This document shows, in pieces, positions 1 to 11,179 of a stretch of DNA of 64,000 bases; position 1 is the stretch's first letter, and the number at the start of each line of letters is the position of its first letter. Position numbers and translations under genes: made by a program. The notes beneath the pieces were generated by a model that made no database searches, was not told where the DNA came from, and saw only the letters and a list, made by a program, of their open reading frames with translations. Source of the DNA: Axinella damicornis (lineage: Eukaryota; Porifera; Demospongiae; Axinellida; Axinellidae); the NCBI GenBank assembly GCA_963931865.1, contig OZ007508.1, forward strand, positions 20,296,201 through 20,360,200. Direction: 5' to 3'.

Positions 1-273
1 AGCTCTGCAGGGCAAGCATCTGGATTGCATCGAGGTAACAGATCCCGAAGTGGCGGGAGGGCACGGTTGAAACATTCATAGAAGAAATTGTTGAGTAGTG
101 TTGCCTTTGCCGAATTTGAAGTTACTGGTATTCCGGAGTCATCAATTAAGGTTGGTATCGAGGAATCTTGCTTGTTGAGAAGTTTCACAGCCTTCCAGAA
201 CTCCTTTTGGCCACAAGTACCCAGTGTTTGGAAGTAAGCCAGCTTGCTTTCACGCAGCATGGTCACGACGTGG

Positions 274-1302
274 TTACGGGCCCTCTTGTATTTGGTCAAG
301 ACTTGGTTTGAGTTTGGTTTTTTTCGAGGCACGAAAGAGGGCATTTCGCCTTCTCATGGCTTGGATGATCGGCTTTGTAATCCAGGGTAAGTTTTTCCGA
401 CATCGGAGGACTGCTTGAGGTATGCAGCCCCCCATCACCTGCATGAATCTGGTATGCCAATTTGTCCAGCAAGCATCGATGTTATTGGGCGAGAGAAGGG
501 CATCCCAGTTAACATTTAAGATCCTGGAGTTAGCAAGCTCGTAATCAGCAAGGTCATACCGCCATATTTTCCGACAACTCCTTTTGGGATTCTTTCTGTT
601 ATCCCTGAGGGAGACTGTGAGGGAGAGACCAGAATGATCAGAATTAGCAAGGGGAGGAATAGTTGCACAAGAAATTAACCTAGAGGGACAAGACAAAAAA
701 ATGAGATCAATTAGTGTACTAGAATTGTGAGAAAGACGGGTAGGTTCTGATACAACCTGTACAAGTGAGAGACTAGATGATATAAGCAGTAGTTTTGAGT
801 ACAAAGGGTGACTATTATCCAAAAAATTTACATTAAAATCACCTAACAGTACAAAACTATCAAAAACTGAAGGGTTTAAACTTAATAAAACTGTACAAAG
901 AGAGTCAAAAACGTCAACATTGGAAGAAGGTGGCCGGTAAAAAAGGCTGATACAAAATTTACTGGAACTATTCAAACTAGAAACAGAAACAACAAGCAAC
1001 TCAAGTTCATTGGCTCCATCTGACAAGACTTGGGACGATAAAGAAGAATGGATATACATGACAATGCCCCCACCATGACGATTTCTATCCAGCCGAAGAA
1101 TTTGGTAATTTTGTATGGCAAGTTCATTGTCCGAAATCTCGTCAGATAGCCAAGACTCAACAATGCACATGACCTGAGGATTTGTGGCCTCTGCTACAGC
1201 ACATAGTTCATCTAATTTAGGAAACAGACTTCTAGCATTGTAATAAATAATGTTTAGAGGTCTAGAAGTGGGCCTGGGGTTGACTCTTGTGACAGTGTTC
1301 AC
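274..1302 (-). pseudogene. LINE ORF2 N-terminal part: endonuclease/exonuclease/phosphatase (EEP) domain
   Basis: The 342-residue frame carries the apurinic-type endonuclease motifs of LINEs in order: an N-containing first strand (IIYYNARSLFPKLDEL), the catalytic Glu in CIVESWLSDE, GGGIVMYIHSS, FYRPPSS, the Asp/Asn motif LLGDFNVNF, and the terminal SDH motif (NSDHSGLSL). The enzyme would nick target DNA to prime reverse transcription. The first residue is a GTG that overlaps the TGA ending the upstream frame. The 3' end is cut by a frameshift at about 274, so the copy cannot make a full ORF2 product. Confidence 0.8.
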
Positions 1303-2198
1303 TGATTCGGAGGTGACGGCGTCCCCCGCGCCCCTCCTAAAAAAGGGGAAGTGGGTAGACGGTCCATTTGGGGCGGGCTTTCGGCTTGATTGTTCACCAG
1401 TTCCGGTAAAAAATTATCATTGGAGGATAGTAGTGGAGGAGTAGGCATGGGGGACGGTATATGGGGAGGGATTGCTGACGATGGGTGCTGCACAGAGTCA
1501 GGGGTAGATGACTCAGAGTGGTCAGGGTTAGAGAAACGCAGGAGCGGCATGAGTTTCCAATTTGTCTGTAGTGATACTTTCCCCCATTCGTCATCAAGCT
1601 TACCCATCACAGCCTCACTACCCCTTAGCACAAACCACCAATGCATGGGCTTAACTCTGTCATTAGACTGTTTATACTTACGCTTGACATGGAGCTCACC
1701 CTGTGGGATGGTAGTCAACTTTGCCAGTGTGCATGATACGGCCGATGAGGTGGTTGTCCTTAGGGTTCCCCACATTTTCCTAGCTCCTTCCACTTTTTCC
1801 ATTTGTCGTGGTGCATGCATGCGCTTACTAGGACTGTCATCAGTGGTCGTGGTTCCTCTATTCGAGCCAGGGGTCCCCTTTGGTCGAGACTGCCTCTTCA
1901 ATGCTGGTCCCCTCTTCGGGCGTGTCAGATGTGTGGCCGCCGCCTTTGCATAGTTCCTTGGTTCAACGTTTATCACAGCTGCAATTTTGTCAACTTCTTC
2001 TCTTAGTGCACGCAGTTCGTCCCCATGGCTGTTTGCTGAAGGAGACGTTTTGCCGTGCTCTGCGAGAGGGGCTAGCTGCGGTGAGGACGGATTTGCAATA
2101 GTAGAACGAAGTTCGACAAGTTCGGACTTGAGCGAGGCTAGTTCATTTTGCAGGGCCAAGACCTCCGCCTTGTGGAGTCGCTGGGTACACACCAGCAT
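1299..2198 (-). pseudogene. LINE ORF1-like protein with coiled coil
   Basis: This open frame of 299 residues lies directly upstream of the endonuclease frame, with a 4-base stop/start overlap. It has heptad-like leucine segments near the start (VLALQNELASLKSELVEL) and again around residue 65 (ELRALREEVDKI). A basic region follows, then a Pro/Ser-rich tail. The position and coiled coil fit a LINE ORF1 nucleic-acid-binding protein. No zinc knuckle or RRM is recognisable, so the function is inferred from context only. Confidence 0.5.
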
Positions 2199-2230
2199 AT
2201 GGTGCGGTGAGTGGTGGGGAAATGAAGCGG

Positions 2231-2250
2231 TGTGTGTGTGTGTGTGTGGT

Positions 2251-2286
<36 letters not shown>
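2231..2286. repeat. (GT)n followed by a 36-base G homopolymer
   Basis: TG repeats at 2231-2250 run into 36 consecutive G at 2251-2286. This is C on the strand that encodes the LINE. Confidence 0.95.
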
Positions 2287-2287
<1 letters not shown>

Positions 2288-2555
2288 GAGAAATTGGGAT
2301 TCAGGATGGCCTGCACATGCAGCCGGCACAGCAAAAACGTTTTAGCAAGGTTGTGACAGTTCTTCCCATGCCAAAATATTTAGTGGGGTCTAGTGAGGTT
2401 TCAGCAGTCCATGTGGCCACTGGCCTGGCAATGAGGCTACTGGCTATGCTCATGCTGAGGTGCAGTGCAAATTCAGTCAGAGCTGATACATCACTATAGT
2501 CCCCCACTGCATTCTCCTGCTTTGTCTTTTCCTGCGCAAGCAATGTTGTTTTCAT

Positions 2556-4133
2556 TAACTATCCCTTTTAGTATGGGGTTTTATAATACTGAAAAATTGA
2601 AAGCTAAACTATAACTAACTACAATGTTTGAACAACTAAAACTTTCTTTTAAACTAAAACAGGTTTTTCCATTCTAGTTATAATTAACTAAAACTATACC
2701 AAAACACTTCCGAAGGAGCTTAGCTAATTATACAGTAACCGAATCATTCCACTGAATCCAAAAACTAAACTAATAGCTACTCGGATAGCCACACTAAAAC
2801 AACAGTGAGAACAACAGGAAACGAGGCTGTATATTGCATGGTTGCATGCAAGAGGTAATTACCGTCAGTAGCTACATCAGTTATATAGAATTGTTCGTGT
2901 ATCCTCTCAAGTAAGGGAACCAGTAGCTAGCTTCCTATATCATGGTTTGCTAGGTCTCTTGCTATATTGTGCCAAGGAAGCTGGTACCTTCCTAACAGAC
3001 ACAGACAGTGGTTCAGGCACTCTATATAGGGTAGCTACATCCTATTCACCAATTGCATTCGTTGAGGAAGCTTTACCAACTAGCTAACCATTCTCTATAG
3101 CAGGAACTATATGTCTGTTGTTGTGGTGTCATGCCTACTTGCTTGCATGGCTGTGAGGTCAGAGTACGGTCTACTGACATAACTGGGATCCACATTTGAG
3201 TGCCCATGCAGCTATAGCTACACTTTTTTTAAGAATAATATACACAATTAGCTACAACTCATAGAGGCAAAAATTTTCTCCCAAAAATTACAAAGGATTT
3301 AGCTAGTGATGGCCTGTTACATTCAGCCTCTCGAAAAAGCTAAGAAACAAGGAGAAATGCCATTATCCAGGCTCAGTCCCATCCCATTGAAAAATGTAGA
3401 ATTCTCATGACACTCGCATTGTTGAGGGGGTTTCTAATTATATAGAGACTGGTTATAGATGATTTCGCTATTGAGTTTAACAACACACAAAACTAACAGA
3501 CTAATTAGACATCCGTTGTCACGACGTGTAATTCTGTAATTGTATACAGTATATAATGTGATTGGTTCATAATGGTAACCGATTATGAACAATGGTATAC
3601 CATTATGAGCCAATCCAATTGTTTTCTGTGCTGCCGGTGCCTAATTGTGTAATCCTACTTGAAACATAAATGCACTTTTTCCTTTAAGTACAACTTGTAC
3701 GATATTTTTATTAGCTGCAGACCGTCACCCCTCAGGAGCACATATATAACTTTACGTGTCGTCATTATGTGCTCCAGTTTTAGTTTTACCAATTATTGTA
3801 ATGAAAATTAACTGTATTGTTCACACTTTGCTGATATGAGTTATGATGTCACATCACCATTAAGAGTGCACTCTCATGTTCCAAGTGCACTCTCATTCAT
3901 CCTAGTGCACCCCAAGGACCTGCATGACAACCTTCTGCATTGGAGATGCGGCATTCCTGGAACAGAACTGAACGACTTTGTGTAACTGCATACACATGTA
4001 TCCTCTTCCACTCATGTGGCTCACAATAATCCCCCCATATGCATGCTCGCCTTTCCGATCCTAGCCTCGAATCGTAGGCGCGCGCACCCACGCTTGGCAC
4101 GTGACCTGACATACCTCCATCACGCCCATATCC
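2556..4133. other. Intergenic DNA between LINE and DDAH, no gene seen
   Basis: AT-rich, with many short stops in all frames and no conserved protein. The only clear structure is an imperfect inverted repeat at 3560-3615: GATTGGTTCATAATGGTA and its reverse complement with one or two changes, separated by about 20 bases. It resembles a very small foldback element. Confidence 0.6.
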
Positions 4134-7100
4134 ATGTGTACGTACATACATAGACCAAGGTACTATAAAGTTCGCAAGTTGCATCATAATACCGTGCCTC
4201 CCTGTACTGTCAGCGAAATGCTGTCTGTATCCTCCAGAATCCAGCCCATTGGGCGAATCTTACTCCCATTGCTAACGCGACAGCAACTAAGAAAAGCGCA
4301 CGATGTTGCTGAATATTCCCAGTTCCAGCGGGCGATCGTGGGAACGCTACCCAACAGTTTCGCCACTCAGTCGCTGAGATTCAAAGAACCCGAGAAACCA
4401 GTCGATCTTGAAAAAGCAAGACGGCAGCACTCAATCTACATGAGCGAGCTGAAAAAAGTGATTCCTTTAGTAGTTCAAATCCCTCCGGACGAGCGATTTC
4501 CTGATAGCGTTTACGTAGAGGACCCGGTTGTAGTTCACGAAGGAACGGCGTTGCTCGCTCAGATGAAACCTGACTCCCGTGCTGGAGAATTTTCGGCATT
4601 ACGTCCAGTATTGGAGGAGATGGGGCTTCGCATAGTGGAGATGCGCGAGCCGGGAGCGTACTTGGACGGCGGCGACATCATGTTCACAGGGAGGGAGTTC
4701 TTGATCGGACAGTCCGAGAGAACAAACGCGGTAAGTCGATTTTTAAAACAATTCTTGTGATCTGCATACTATGTTGTGTAGTCTCATAGACCTAGTTTGT
4801 AGCCTGCTACTTTAATGAAATACACCCACCAAAATGAACAAAATGTTCATACAATTTCTTCAGCGAACCACTAGATCGTGGATTTTGCCACAACAGGCCT
4901 GGAATACGTGGGCCTGGCTCTATATTTTTATTATGCTGTGTGATGTGTAGGCGCTAGTGTTAATGCTGCCGACTTAACAAGCTGTACTTGATAACAAGAT
5001 AGTAATGAATTGCGCTCTCTTACAAAGCCTTTCTGTTCCACTTGAAGAACTGCACCTTTCACCTGGCTGGTCTCCCCACATTGTAACATGGTGCCAAGTA
5101 ATTGGCTATTGAATGCTGATTATGGCATATTGCTGTCACATCTGGCCTTTTCTGGATGTAGATTGGTTTCATCAGTGAGATGCTCAAGTTCACAAAGCGT
5201 TGACATTCATTCCTGAGCCTATCATTGCTCAGTGTGTGCAGAGAACCACAAACTGACTATGGTGTGTAACTGCTGATGGACATGCCTCCCATTCGCACTC
5301 ACCCATTCTAGGTTACACCTGCACAAGGCTGCCAAAGGCAGAATGGGCAGTTTGCCCCAGGCCCCAGTGGAGAGGGCCCCAATTCCCCAAAATATCTGAC
5401 ACTGCACTTTCAAATTACTTGTCTGGAGCAGAGGGGAAAGAGGTATCAACTTGAATGTGAAAAATCAAAAACAACATTACCCTAAGGCAGAAGAAGCAAT
5501 CATTCCCTGCCAGTGAGCCATCATAACTCTCATGCTATATGCACTGCATGCATGGGGTTATGCACTGCATGCATGGGGTTATGCACTGTTCACCTGCTCC
5601 AGCTTGGCATGCTCCCACTTCACCTACTAGTATAGTGTGTTTCACTTATTTTTCTGATGTCAAAGGTAACTTAGTGTGCCCTGTATGTGCAGGGTTGTCT
5701 TTAGTCCTTGGTACAGACAAAGACAATTGTACAGGAGCTATCTTTGATCTCAAAAGGTGTTTATGTCTCTCATTTACAGAGTATAATGTGAAACCAACCA
5801 TTTAGCCTAAATAGGGAGTGGGGAATAGGAGAAACAAGAGTAGGTAAACATGTACCAACTATCTAGGCAAAATTGTGGACTACCATGTTACATCCATACA
5901 ACCACGACGCCATTCATCTCCTATCTCTATATGGTCCGTGCAATTTTCCTGAGCAATGATCGAGTACTCTCCTACGACCTTCAGTGGCTTAGTATTCCTG
6001 TATATAGCTATCTACAGCCAGAACAGGTAGCCTCCATTTCAGCCATTTACAAAAGGAAAGATATGGTTCACCAACCGGGCCCGGGTTTGAAACATCTGTT
6101 GGGTAGGAAGCATTACCATCTGTGATGGATTGTAACCAAGAGTTGCTAGCAGTACAGGGAAGACAGCAGCTAGTGAATGGGGTAGCCATCTGGCAACATT
6201 TTGGAACAAAAGGCTGGTGTGAATAATGTGAGTACAGGTGCAGGACCGCCAAAGGATTTTGGGCCCAAGCTCCTATAGCAGTGAACACTGTTTATATCAT
6301 AGCAACCACATGAAATGGTCTGTAGTTAGAGCAGATAATTATGTTAAGTGACCAGGATAGGTATCTGTGTATAGATATTTCTACAGTTCTGAAAAATGCA
6401 GTGACTATATGAGCTTCCCCACAAAGCAATTGATGGATTCCATCATCTTAGCATGGTGAACTAAACTTCACAACCAGCAGGCATTCATACAAGTATCGGG
6501 GAATCTCTGTACCTGTACTTTCCGCTTTATGTTGCTTTTGCTTGAGTCACATGTCTGTAGTATCTACAAGTCCTCTTAAACCATCTAACCCTGGCATGCT
6601 TGGGTGCCTCATTTGTGGGTTTGAATCACTACCTTGTCTGATCCCATGGGCGGATTTTCAGTGTTCAGCAGCTGATGGTGTGTGTAAATGAAATAGTAGC
6701 TACAGCCGTAATTTCTTTACAACAGCAGTAGTGATTATTTGATATCGTTCCCACATGACTTAGGGTGGAATTGAAGCAATAGCAAGGGCATTCCCCAAGT
6801 GGCCGGTGACAGCAGTAACTGTCAAGAGAGAAGTACTCCATTTGAAATCCATGTCTTCCATGGCAGGACCAGATCTCATTGCCATCGGTGATTCGGAAGC
6901 TGGGAGGATTGCATGGAGAGAGATTGAAACGAAGGCCCACTACAAATACAGAAAGCTGGTGTTTCCTGACAACAACGGAGCGAACTGTCTCTTTATTAAT
7001 GGAGTCGTGCTGCATCCTTCCAGAGAGGAGTTCCCAGAGAGCTTCAAGGTCTGGGAGACATTGGACTGTCCTCGAGTAGCTGTCCCCAATAGTGAGATGG

Positions 7101-7147
7101 CAAAAGCGGACGGTTCACTCACTTGCAACTCCATCCGTATCGCTTGA
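4134..7147 (+). CDS. DDAH: Dimethylarginine dimethylaminohydrolase (DDAH), two exons
   Basis: Hydrolyses asymmetric methylarginines, the endogenous inhibitors of nitric oxide synthase, to citrulline and dimethylamine. Exons: 4134 (or 4218)-4730 and 6764-7147, phase 0, donor GTAAGT and acceptor TTAG. From the ATG at 4218 the product is 298 residues (human DDAH1 is 285); from 4134 it is 326. Family motifs are intact: FPDSVYVEDPVVV near residue 95, YLDGGDIMFTGREFLIGQ near 150, the catalytic His in VLHLKSMSSMAGP near 197, and the nucleophile Cys in DGSLTCNS near the C-terminus. The second Cys of the vertebrate TCC pair is Asn here. Compared with human DDAH1 there is an N-terminal extension that is basic and hydrophobic. 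I cannot tell which ATG is used. Confidence 0.93.
4731..6763 (+). other. DDAH intron 1
   Basis: A 2033-base intron. It contains a direct repeat of the 21-base unit around ATGCACTGCATGCATGGGG (5539-5581) and no recognisable coding sequence. Confidence 0.8.
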
Positions 7148-7506
7148 TCACGTTGTATCCCAGATCAGATCTACTGCTGTATCACCCTAGTGTTTGTGTT
7201 CCGTCTGGCAATATTAATTATTTATTATTTTGCTAACAGTAATCAAAATTTAATTGTTGCTGTTGTGATTTGGAACCTGGAGCGAACATGAAACCCAATC
7301 TGCAAACTCTGCTTCTGTCAGCAATTAGTGGTCTTGTGGCCTGTAAAGGGCAAAGGAGACTATGGGCTAGTTGGAGCCGGTTAGTACCGGTTGTACCAGG
7401 ATATCAATTGCTTTTGATTAGCAACGATTAATTAAATTTTAGAAAATTATTACTAGTGAATGTACACAATCCTAATTAAAGCCCACTGAGATGACAGTTG
7501 GAAGCT
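7148..7506. other. DDAH to NELFB spacer
   Basis: About 360 bases between the DDAH stop and the NELFB start, which lie on the same strand. It must hold the DDAH 3' UTR and NELFB 5' region. No TATA box or clear polyadenylation signal could be assigned with confidence. Confidence 0.5.
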
Positions 7507-10500
7507 ATGTCGGAGGCCCGTAGCTCCCAGTACGTGGAGGGGGTGTTCAGTGAGGTGGAGGACCCGCTGGAAGCCATCTCCTCCCTGCAGCACGACAACC
7601 GGGTGCGCCTCCCCTCTATGCAGCCCGCCCTGCCCATTCTGGACCTCCATGGGATTTCCAGGGCGGAAATATACGGGAGCATGTTTCTAAAGTTGCAGGA
7701 AAGATTGCTCGAAAAAGTCGACAGTCTTGATACAAAGGGACTTACAAAGCTGCTCGACAGGTGCTTCCGGTACATAGGGAGTGGGGAACTCAGAACGGTC
7801 TGCATGAAGATCATGCAGAAGTTGCCTGAAATTGATGAAAAGTACCTACTGCATGTGTCGGAAAAGCGGGAGCTCTATGCTTCCTGCCCCATTGAGGTGA
7901 AAAGACAAGTCTGGCAGACTAACCAGGGTTTCTTTGGCGAAGCTGTCAGTCCCTTGCTGGACCAATACATAGCAGAGAAGGAGAGCGTTCTGTTTGGCAC
8001 ACACGGTGGTTCCAGGAAGGCCGTCTCCTTCCTCTCCCTCCTCCCGAAAGCAAGACGGCAAAGCACCATTGTCCAGGAGTTGGTACAAATGATAAGCACC
8101 TCCCTCCCTCTCTACAAAACTCTTTTACAGTTCCTAAGAACGCTCTTCCTCCGTACGCAGATCAGCCATTACTGTACCCTGCGAGCTGATCTGCTGATGA
8201 GTTTGCACGAGCGAGAGAGCAAGATCTGTGACTCGGATCACTGCTACAAATTTGCCTGGTGTCTGGACGCTTGTATTAGGGCTGGTCATGTAGATGGGAA
8301 GAAATCGAGAGAACTTTACTCCTTTCTTGAGGGGATTTCAGTTGGAGATGAGATATTGGGGTAAGAGGAAGGTGGTAGAATTAGCCTGGTCTGGGCATGG
8401 GACTGACACTGTACTGGAATCCCATTCCAATCAAGTTTTAACACCCTAACTGGATACTCTCTGCACCTGCCAATAAGAATTAGCAGTTTACTCAAGTGCC
8501 CAGTTTGTGGTTGTGATATTTGCACACACCTGAAACCTGGAAGCCTAGTAGGTGATTTGTGTGTGCAACTCTTCAGAGCACATGACCAGCCCTTGTCTTT
8601 GCTGTTCCTCTGTAGGGAGGTGGCCATGCTGCTGAGGGACCCCTATGCCCTGAATGCAGTATGTACCAGCATCGTGAAGTGTCTTCTCCAGCTCTCCGAG
8701 CACTGCAAGCTACCTCGGGTGAATTTTAGGATGATATCAGCTTATATAGGAGCAAGGAGCATCGACCATAGCACCAGAATGCTTGCAACACTTGTGCTAG
8801 CTTAGGCGAGGTTAGTTAGTGCTGCAGTGGTGTTCAAAGCTTGCATCTGATTGGTTATATGACCATTAGCGCATAGGTAAGGCTTCCTTGGGCGATATTA
8901 ATAGCCAGAGACTTAACAATGATCTAGTCCATTGCACTTCATCTCTATGGCAAAATCCTTGAACCGTGATTCCACTAGGTGATGCTCTTTGGTACCCTAG
9001 TGTTCCAATCACATGACAAAAAAAGTTGTCTGAAATATTAAGTGAGGGTTTATTGGCAAGATCCCCCTATAAGAACTCAGAGCTCAATGCCTCGACGTAA
9101 GGAAGGCACTGAGCCAGTGTTGCAAGCGTTCTGCAAGATCCGTGATCGTTAATCACCCATTCAAGTTGCTATTACATGTAAAGTAGGAATTAAGTGAGCA
9201 GTAGATGAACGCAGGATATTTGTGGATAAACTCTGAACCTTCCATACAAAGAAAACCCAGAGCTCAGAAATCACAATTGAACTATATACCTGCTCTGTTC
9301 TCCATTACGTACCTGTGATCTGTGGCCCTAGTTGTGGTACGGGAATGGGTGTAGACCATGTACAGCTTTGTTGAGTGCCAAGAAGTCCCAGTGTCATGAT
9401 GGATGTTTACTGAAGTCACAGGGTCATCAGCGCATTGTCATATGGTCATGGACAATTGTGGGTATGACCCTGTGATCAACCCCTCATTGCCATGCCCAGG
9501 AGAGCAGTGAGCTGGTGTGTATTGTGGGTATGACCATGTGATCAACCCCTCATTGCCACACCCAGGAGAGCAGTGAGCTAGAGTGTGTATTGTGGGTATG
9601 ACCCTGTGATCAACCCCTCATTGCCACGCCCAGGAGAGCAGTGAGCTAGAGTGTGTATTGTGCGTATGACCCTGTGATCAACCCCCTCTTTCCCCGCCCA
9701 GGAGAGCAGTGAGCTAGAGTGTGTATTGTGGGTATGACCCTGTGATCAACCCCCTCTTTCCCCGCCCAGGAGAGCAGTGAGCTGGAGTGCCTGCTGAGAC
9801 TGTTGCAGCTGGGACTGAAATCCCTGAACATTGTGGACGCAAAGGACTACCGTGAAGACAGCCTGGTGAGCGAGTACATGTACCTACTCTTTGTAACATG
9901 ACCAACTTGCCGCCCAGAGGCCAGCCTATACTGATTGGTGTGATTGCACCGCCCAGAGGCCAGCCTATACTGATTGGTGTGATTGCACCCCATCAGTAAC
10001 CACATGAAATGCTCCAATTTTATGGGTTGCCAAATTGGTGCTGCTATAGAGCTTCCATTAGTTCTCAGTCTATAGAGTGCAAAAGTTATGCAATCTGCCA
10101 GCCTTTCCAGCCTTTCGCTTTCGCTTTCGCTTTCAGGAAAATGTTTTGGATGATTCTGCATGGGAGGTAGTGCCACTGGATGTCACTTCCTCAAAGAGTG
10201 ACGACACTCGTTATTGTCAGCACGTGAGCTGGGGAACCACGAAGATGCAATGTCAAGATGATCCAGGAGCTCTAGAACATGCAGAGCTACCAACGATTCC
10301 ATTGACATCACAGTGGCACCGTCTCACATGTGGGAAATCACCCAGACTGTGAGATACTAGGACGGTATTACCGTCTGTGTGGCTGACAGTGCGGCGTCTG
10401 TCCCATCACAGGATGTTGAACTGATGGTACGGTTCTTCCCAGAGCTCTTGTCACTCATGATGGACGCCTCCCTGCATGCAGCCTGCCGCCAGCTGAAGGA

Positions 10501-11179
10501 GGACCACACCCCCTACACACCCTCACAGCACTTTGTCACCTCCCTCGCCAACAATCCCTGTGCCATGCACGTCTCCTGTACCTACGCTCTCCACCTGTTG
10601 CAGAAGCATGACCTCCGCACTCTCGGCCTCCTTCTCCCGGCTGTTGGTCGGGGGTACACCCGGTCCGACAGCGCACAGCTGCCTGATGTCTTCCTGCACC
10701 TGTTTGTCCTCAACCTGACCTCTCATTCTGAGCCGGTGCGCGAGGCCACACTTCAGCCGATACTAAGAGACTTTTGGTTGCCCTGTAGTCGGCACAGTGA
10801 GCCCGCTTTACTGCACTTCTGTCGGTTGCTATGGACTCTTCATCCATACATCAGCAGGAGCACATTGGAGGAGGTGTTGGAGGGAATGAGACCGGGGGAG
10901 CAGGTGTGTGGGGGATGGGGGTGGGTGGGTGTGGGGGGAATGAGACCGGGGGAGCAGGTGTGTGTGTGTGGGTGTGTGGGTGTGTGGGTGGGTGGGTGTG
11001 GGGGTGGGTGTGCAGATTATCTGCCTGTTCCACATCTTTCCTTGTATGGGTCTGTTGCTCTGAGCACAGCTCCAGGTACTCTATTGGGTGTGTTGTCACC
11101 CACACAGCTCAGCGCGGTGGCCAGGGAACAGTACCAGACCCTTGTGGAGCACATTGCAGCATCTTCACAGAGTGACTAA
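7507..11179 (+). CDS. NELFB: Negative elongation factor subunit B (NELF-B/COBRA1), five exons
   Basis: Scaffold subunit of the nuclear NELF complex, which holds RNA polymerase II at promoter-proximal pauses. Exons: 7507-8360, 8616-8718, 9770-9865, 10412-10903, 11108-11179; all borders are GT-AG and phases match (2,0,0,0), giving 538 residues (human 580). Conserved blocks include LPSMQPALPILDLHG near the start, CPIEVKRQVWQTNQGFFG, VSPLLDQYIAEKESVLF, LQFLRTLFLRTQISHYCTL, YKFAWCLDACIRAGHVD, and later DVELMVRFFPELLSLMMD and LPDVFLHLFVLNL. The C-terminus is shorter than in human. The start was set at the ATG at 7507. Exons 3 and 4 each have their splice-site flank tandemly copied in the neighbouring intron. 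Confidence 0.95.
9455..9790 (+). repeat. Five tandem copies of the NELFB exon 3 acceptor and exon start
   Basis: A 66-68-base unit ends in CCCAGGAGAGCAGTGAGCT. The CAG|GAG junction recurs at about 9498, 9564, 9632, 9700 and 9769; the last is the acceptor joined to the full exon 3. Each copy carries the 3' splice site plus roughly the first 18 bases of the exon. Use of an upstream copy would reach an in-frame TGA within the repeat. Confidence 0.9.
10880..11014 (+). repeat. Duplicated NELFB exon 4 end plus donor, then GT/G-rich tract
   Basis: The segment GGAATGAGACCGGGGGAGCAG followed by GTGTGTG occurs at about 10882 (functional exon end, donor at 10904) and again at about 10938 inside the intron. 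GTGTGGGTG repeats follow to about 11010. Confidence 0.9.

Larger units (their letters stand above)
1..2198 (-). mobile_element. Decayed non-LTR retrotransposon (LINE), 5' part, continuing beyond the window start
   Basis: Read on the minus strand, this has an ORF1-like region, then an endonuclease domain, then the linker leading toward a reverse transcriptase. The linker is still readable at 1-270 (a stretch resembling SKLAYFQTLG...FWKAVKLLNK). A one-base frameshift and a stop near 274-276 separate it from the endonuclease frame, so this copy is broken. The reverse transcriptase itself would lie before base 1. Transposon identity rests on the endonuclease motifs; the exact clade (CR1/L2-like or other) is not determined. 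Confidence 0.8.

Noticed and set aside
10077..10352. Candidate extra NELFB exon between exons 3 and 4
   Set aside because: Exon 3 (ending 9865) joins exon 4 (10412) in phase 0 with conserved sequence across the join; nothing in this frame matches the family.
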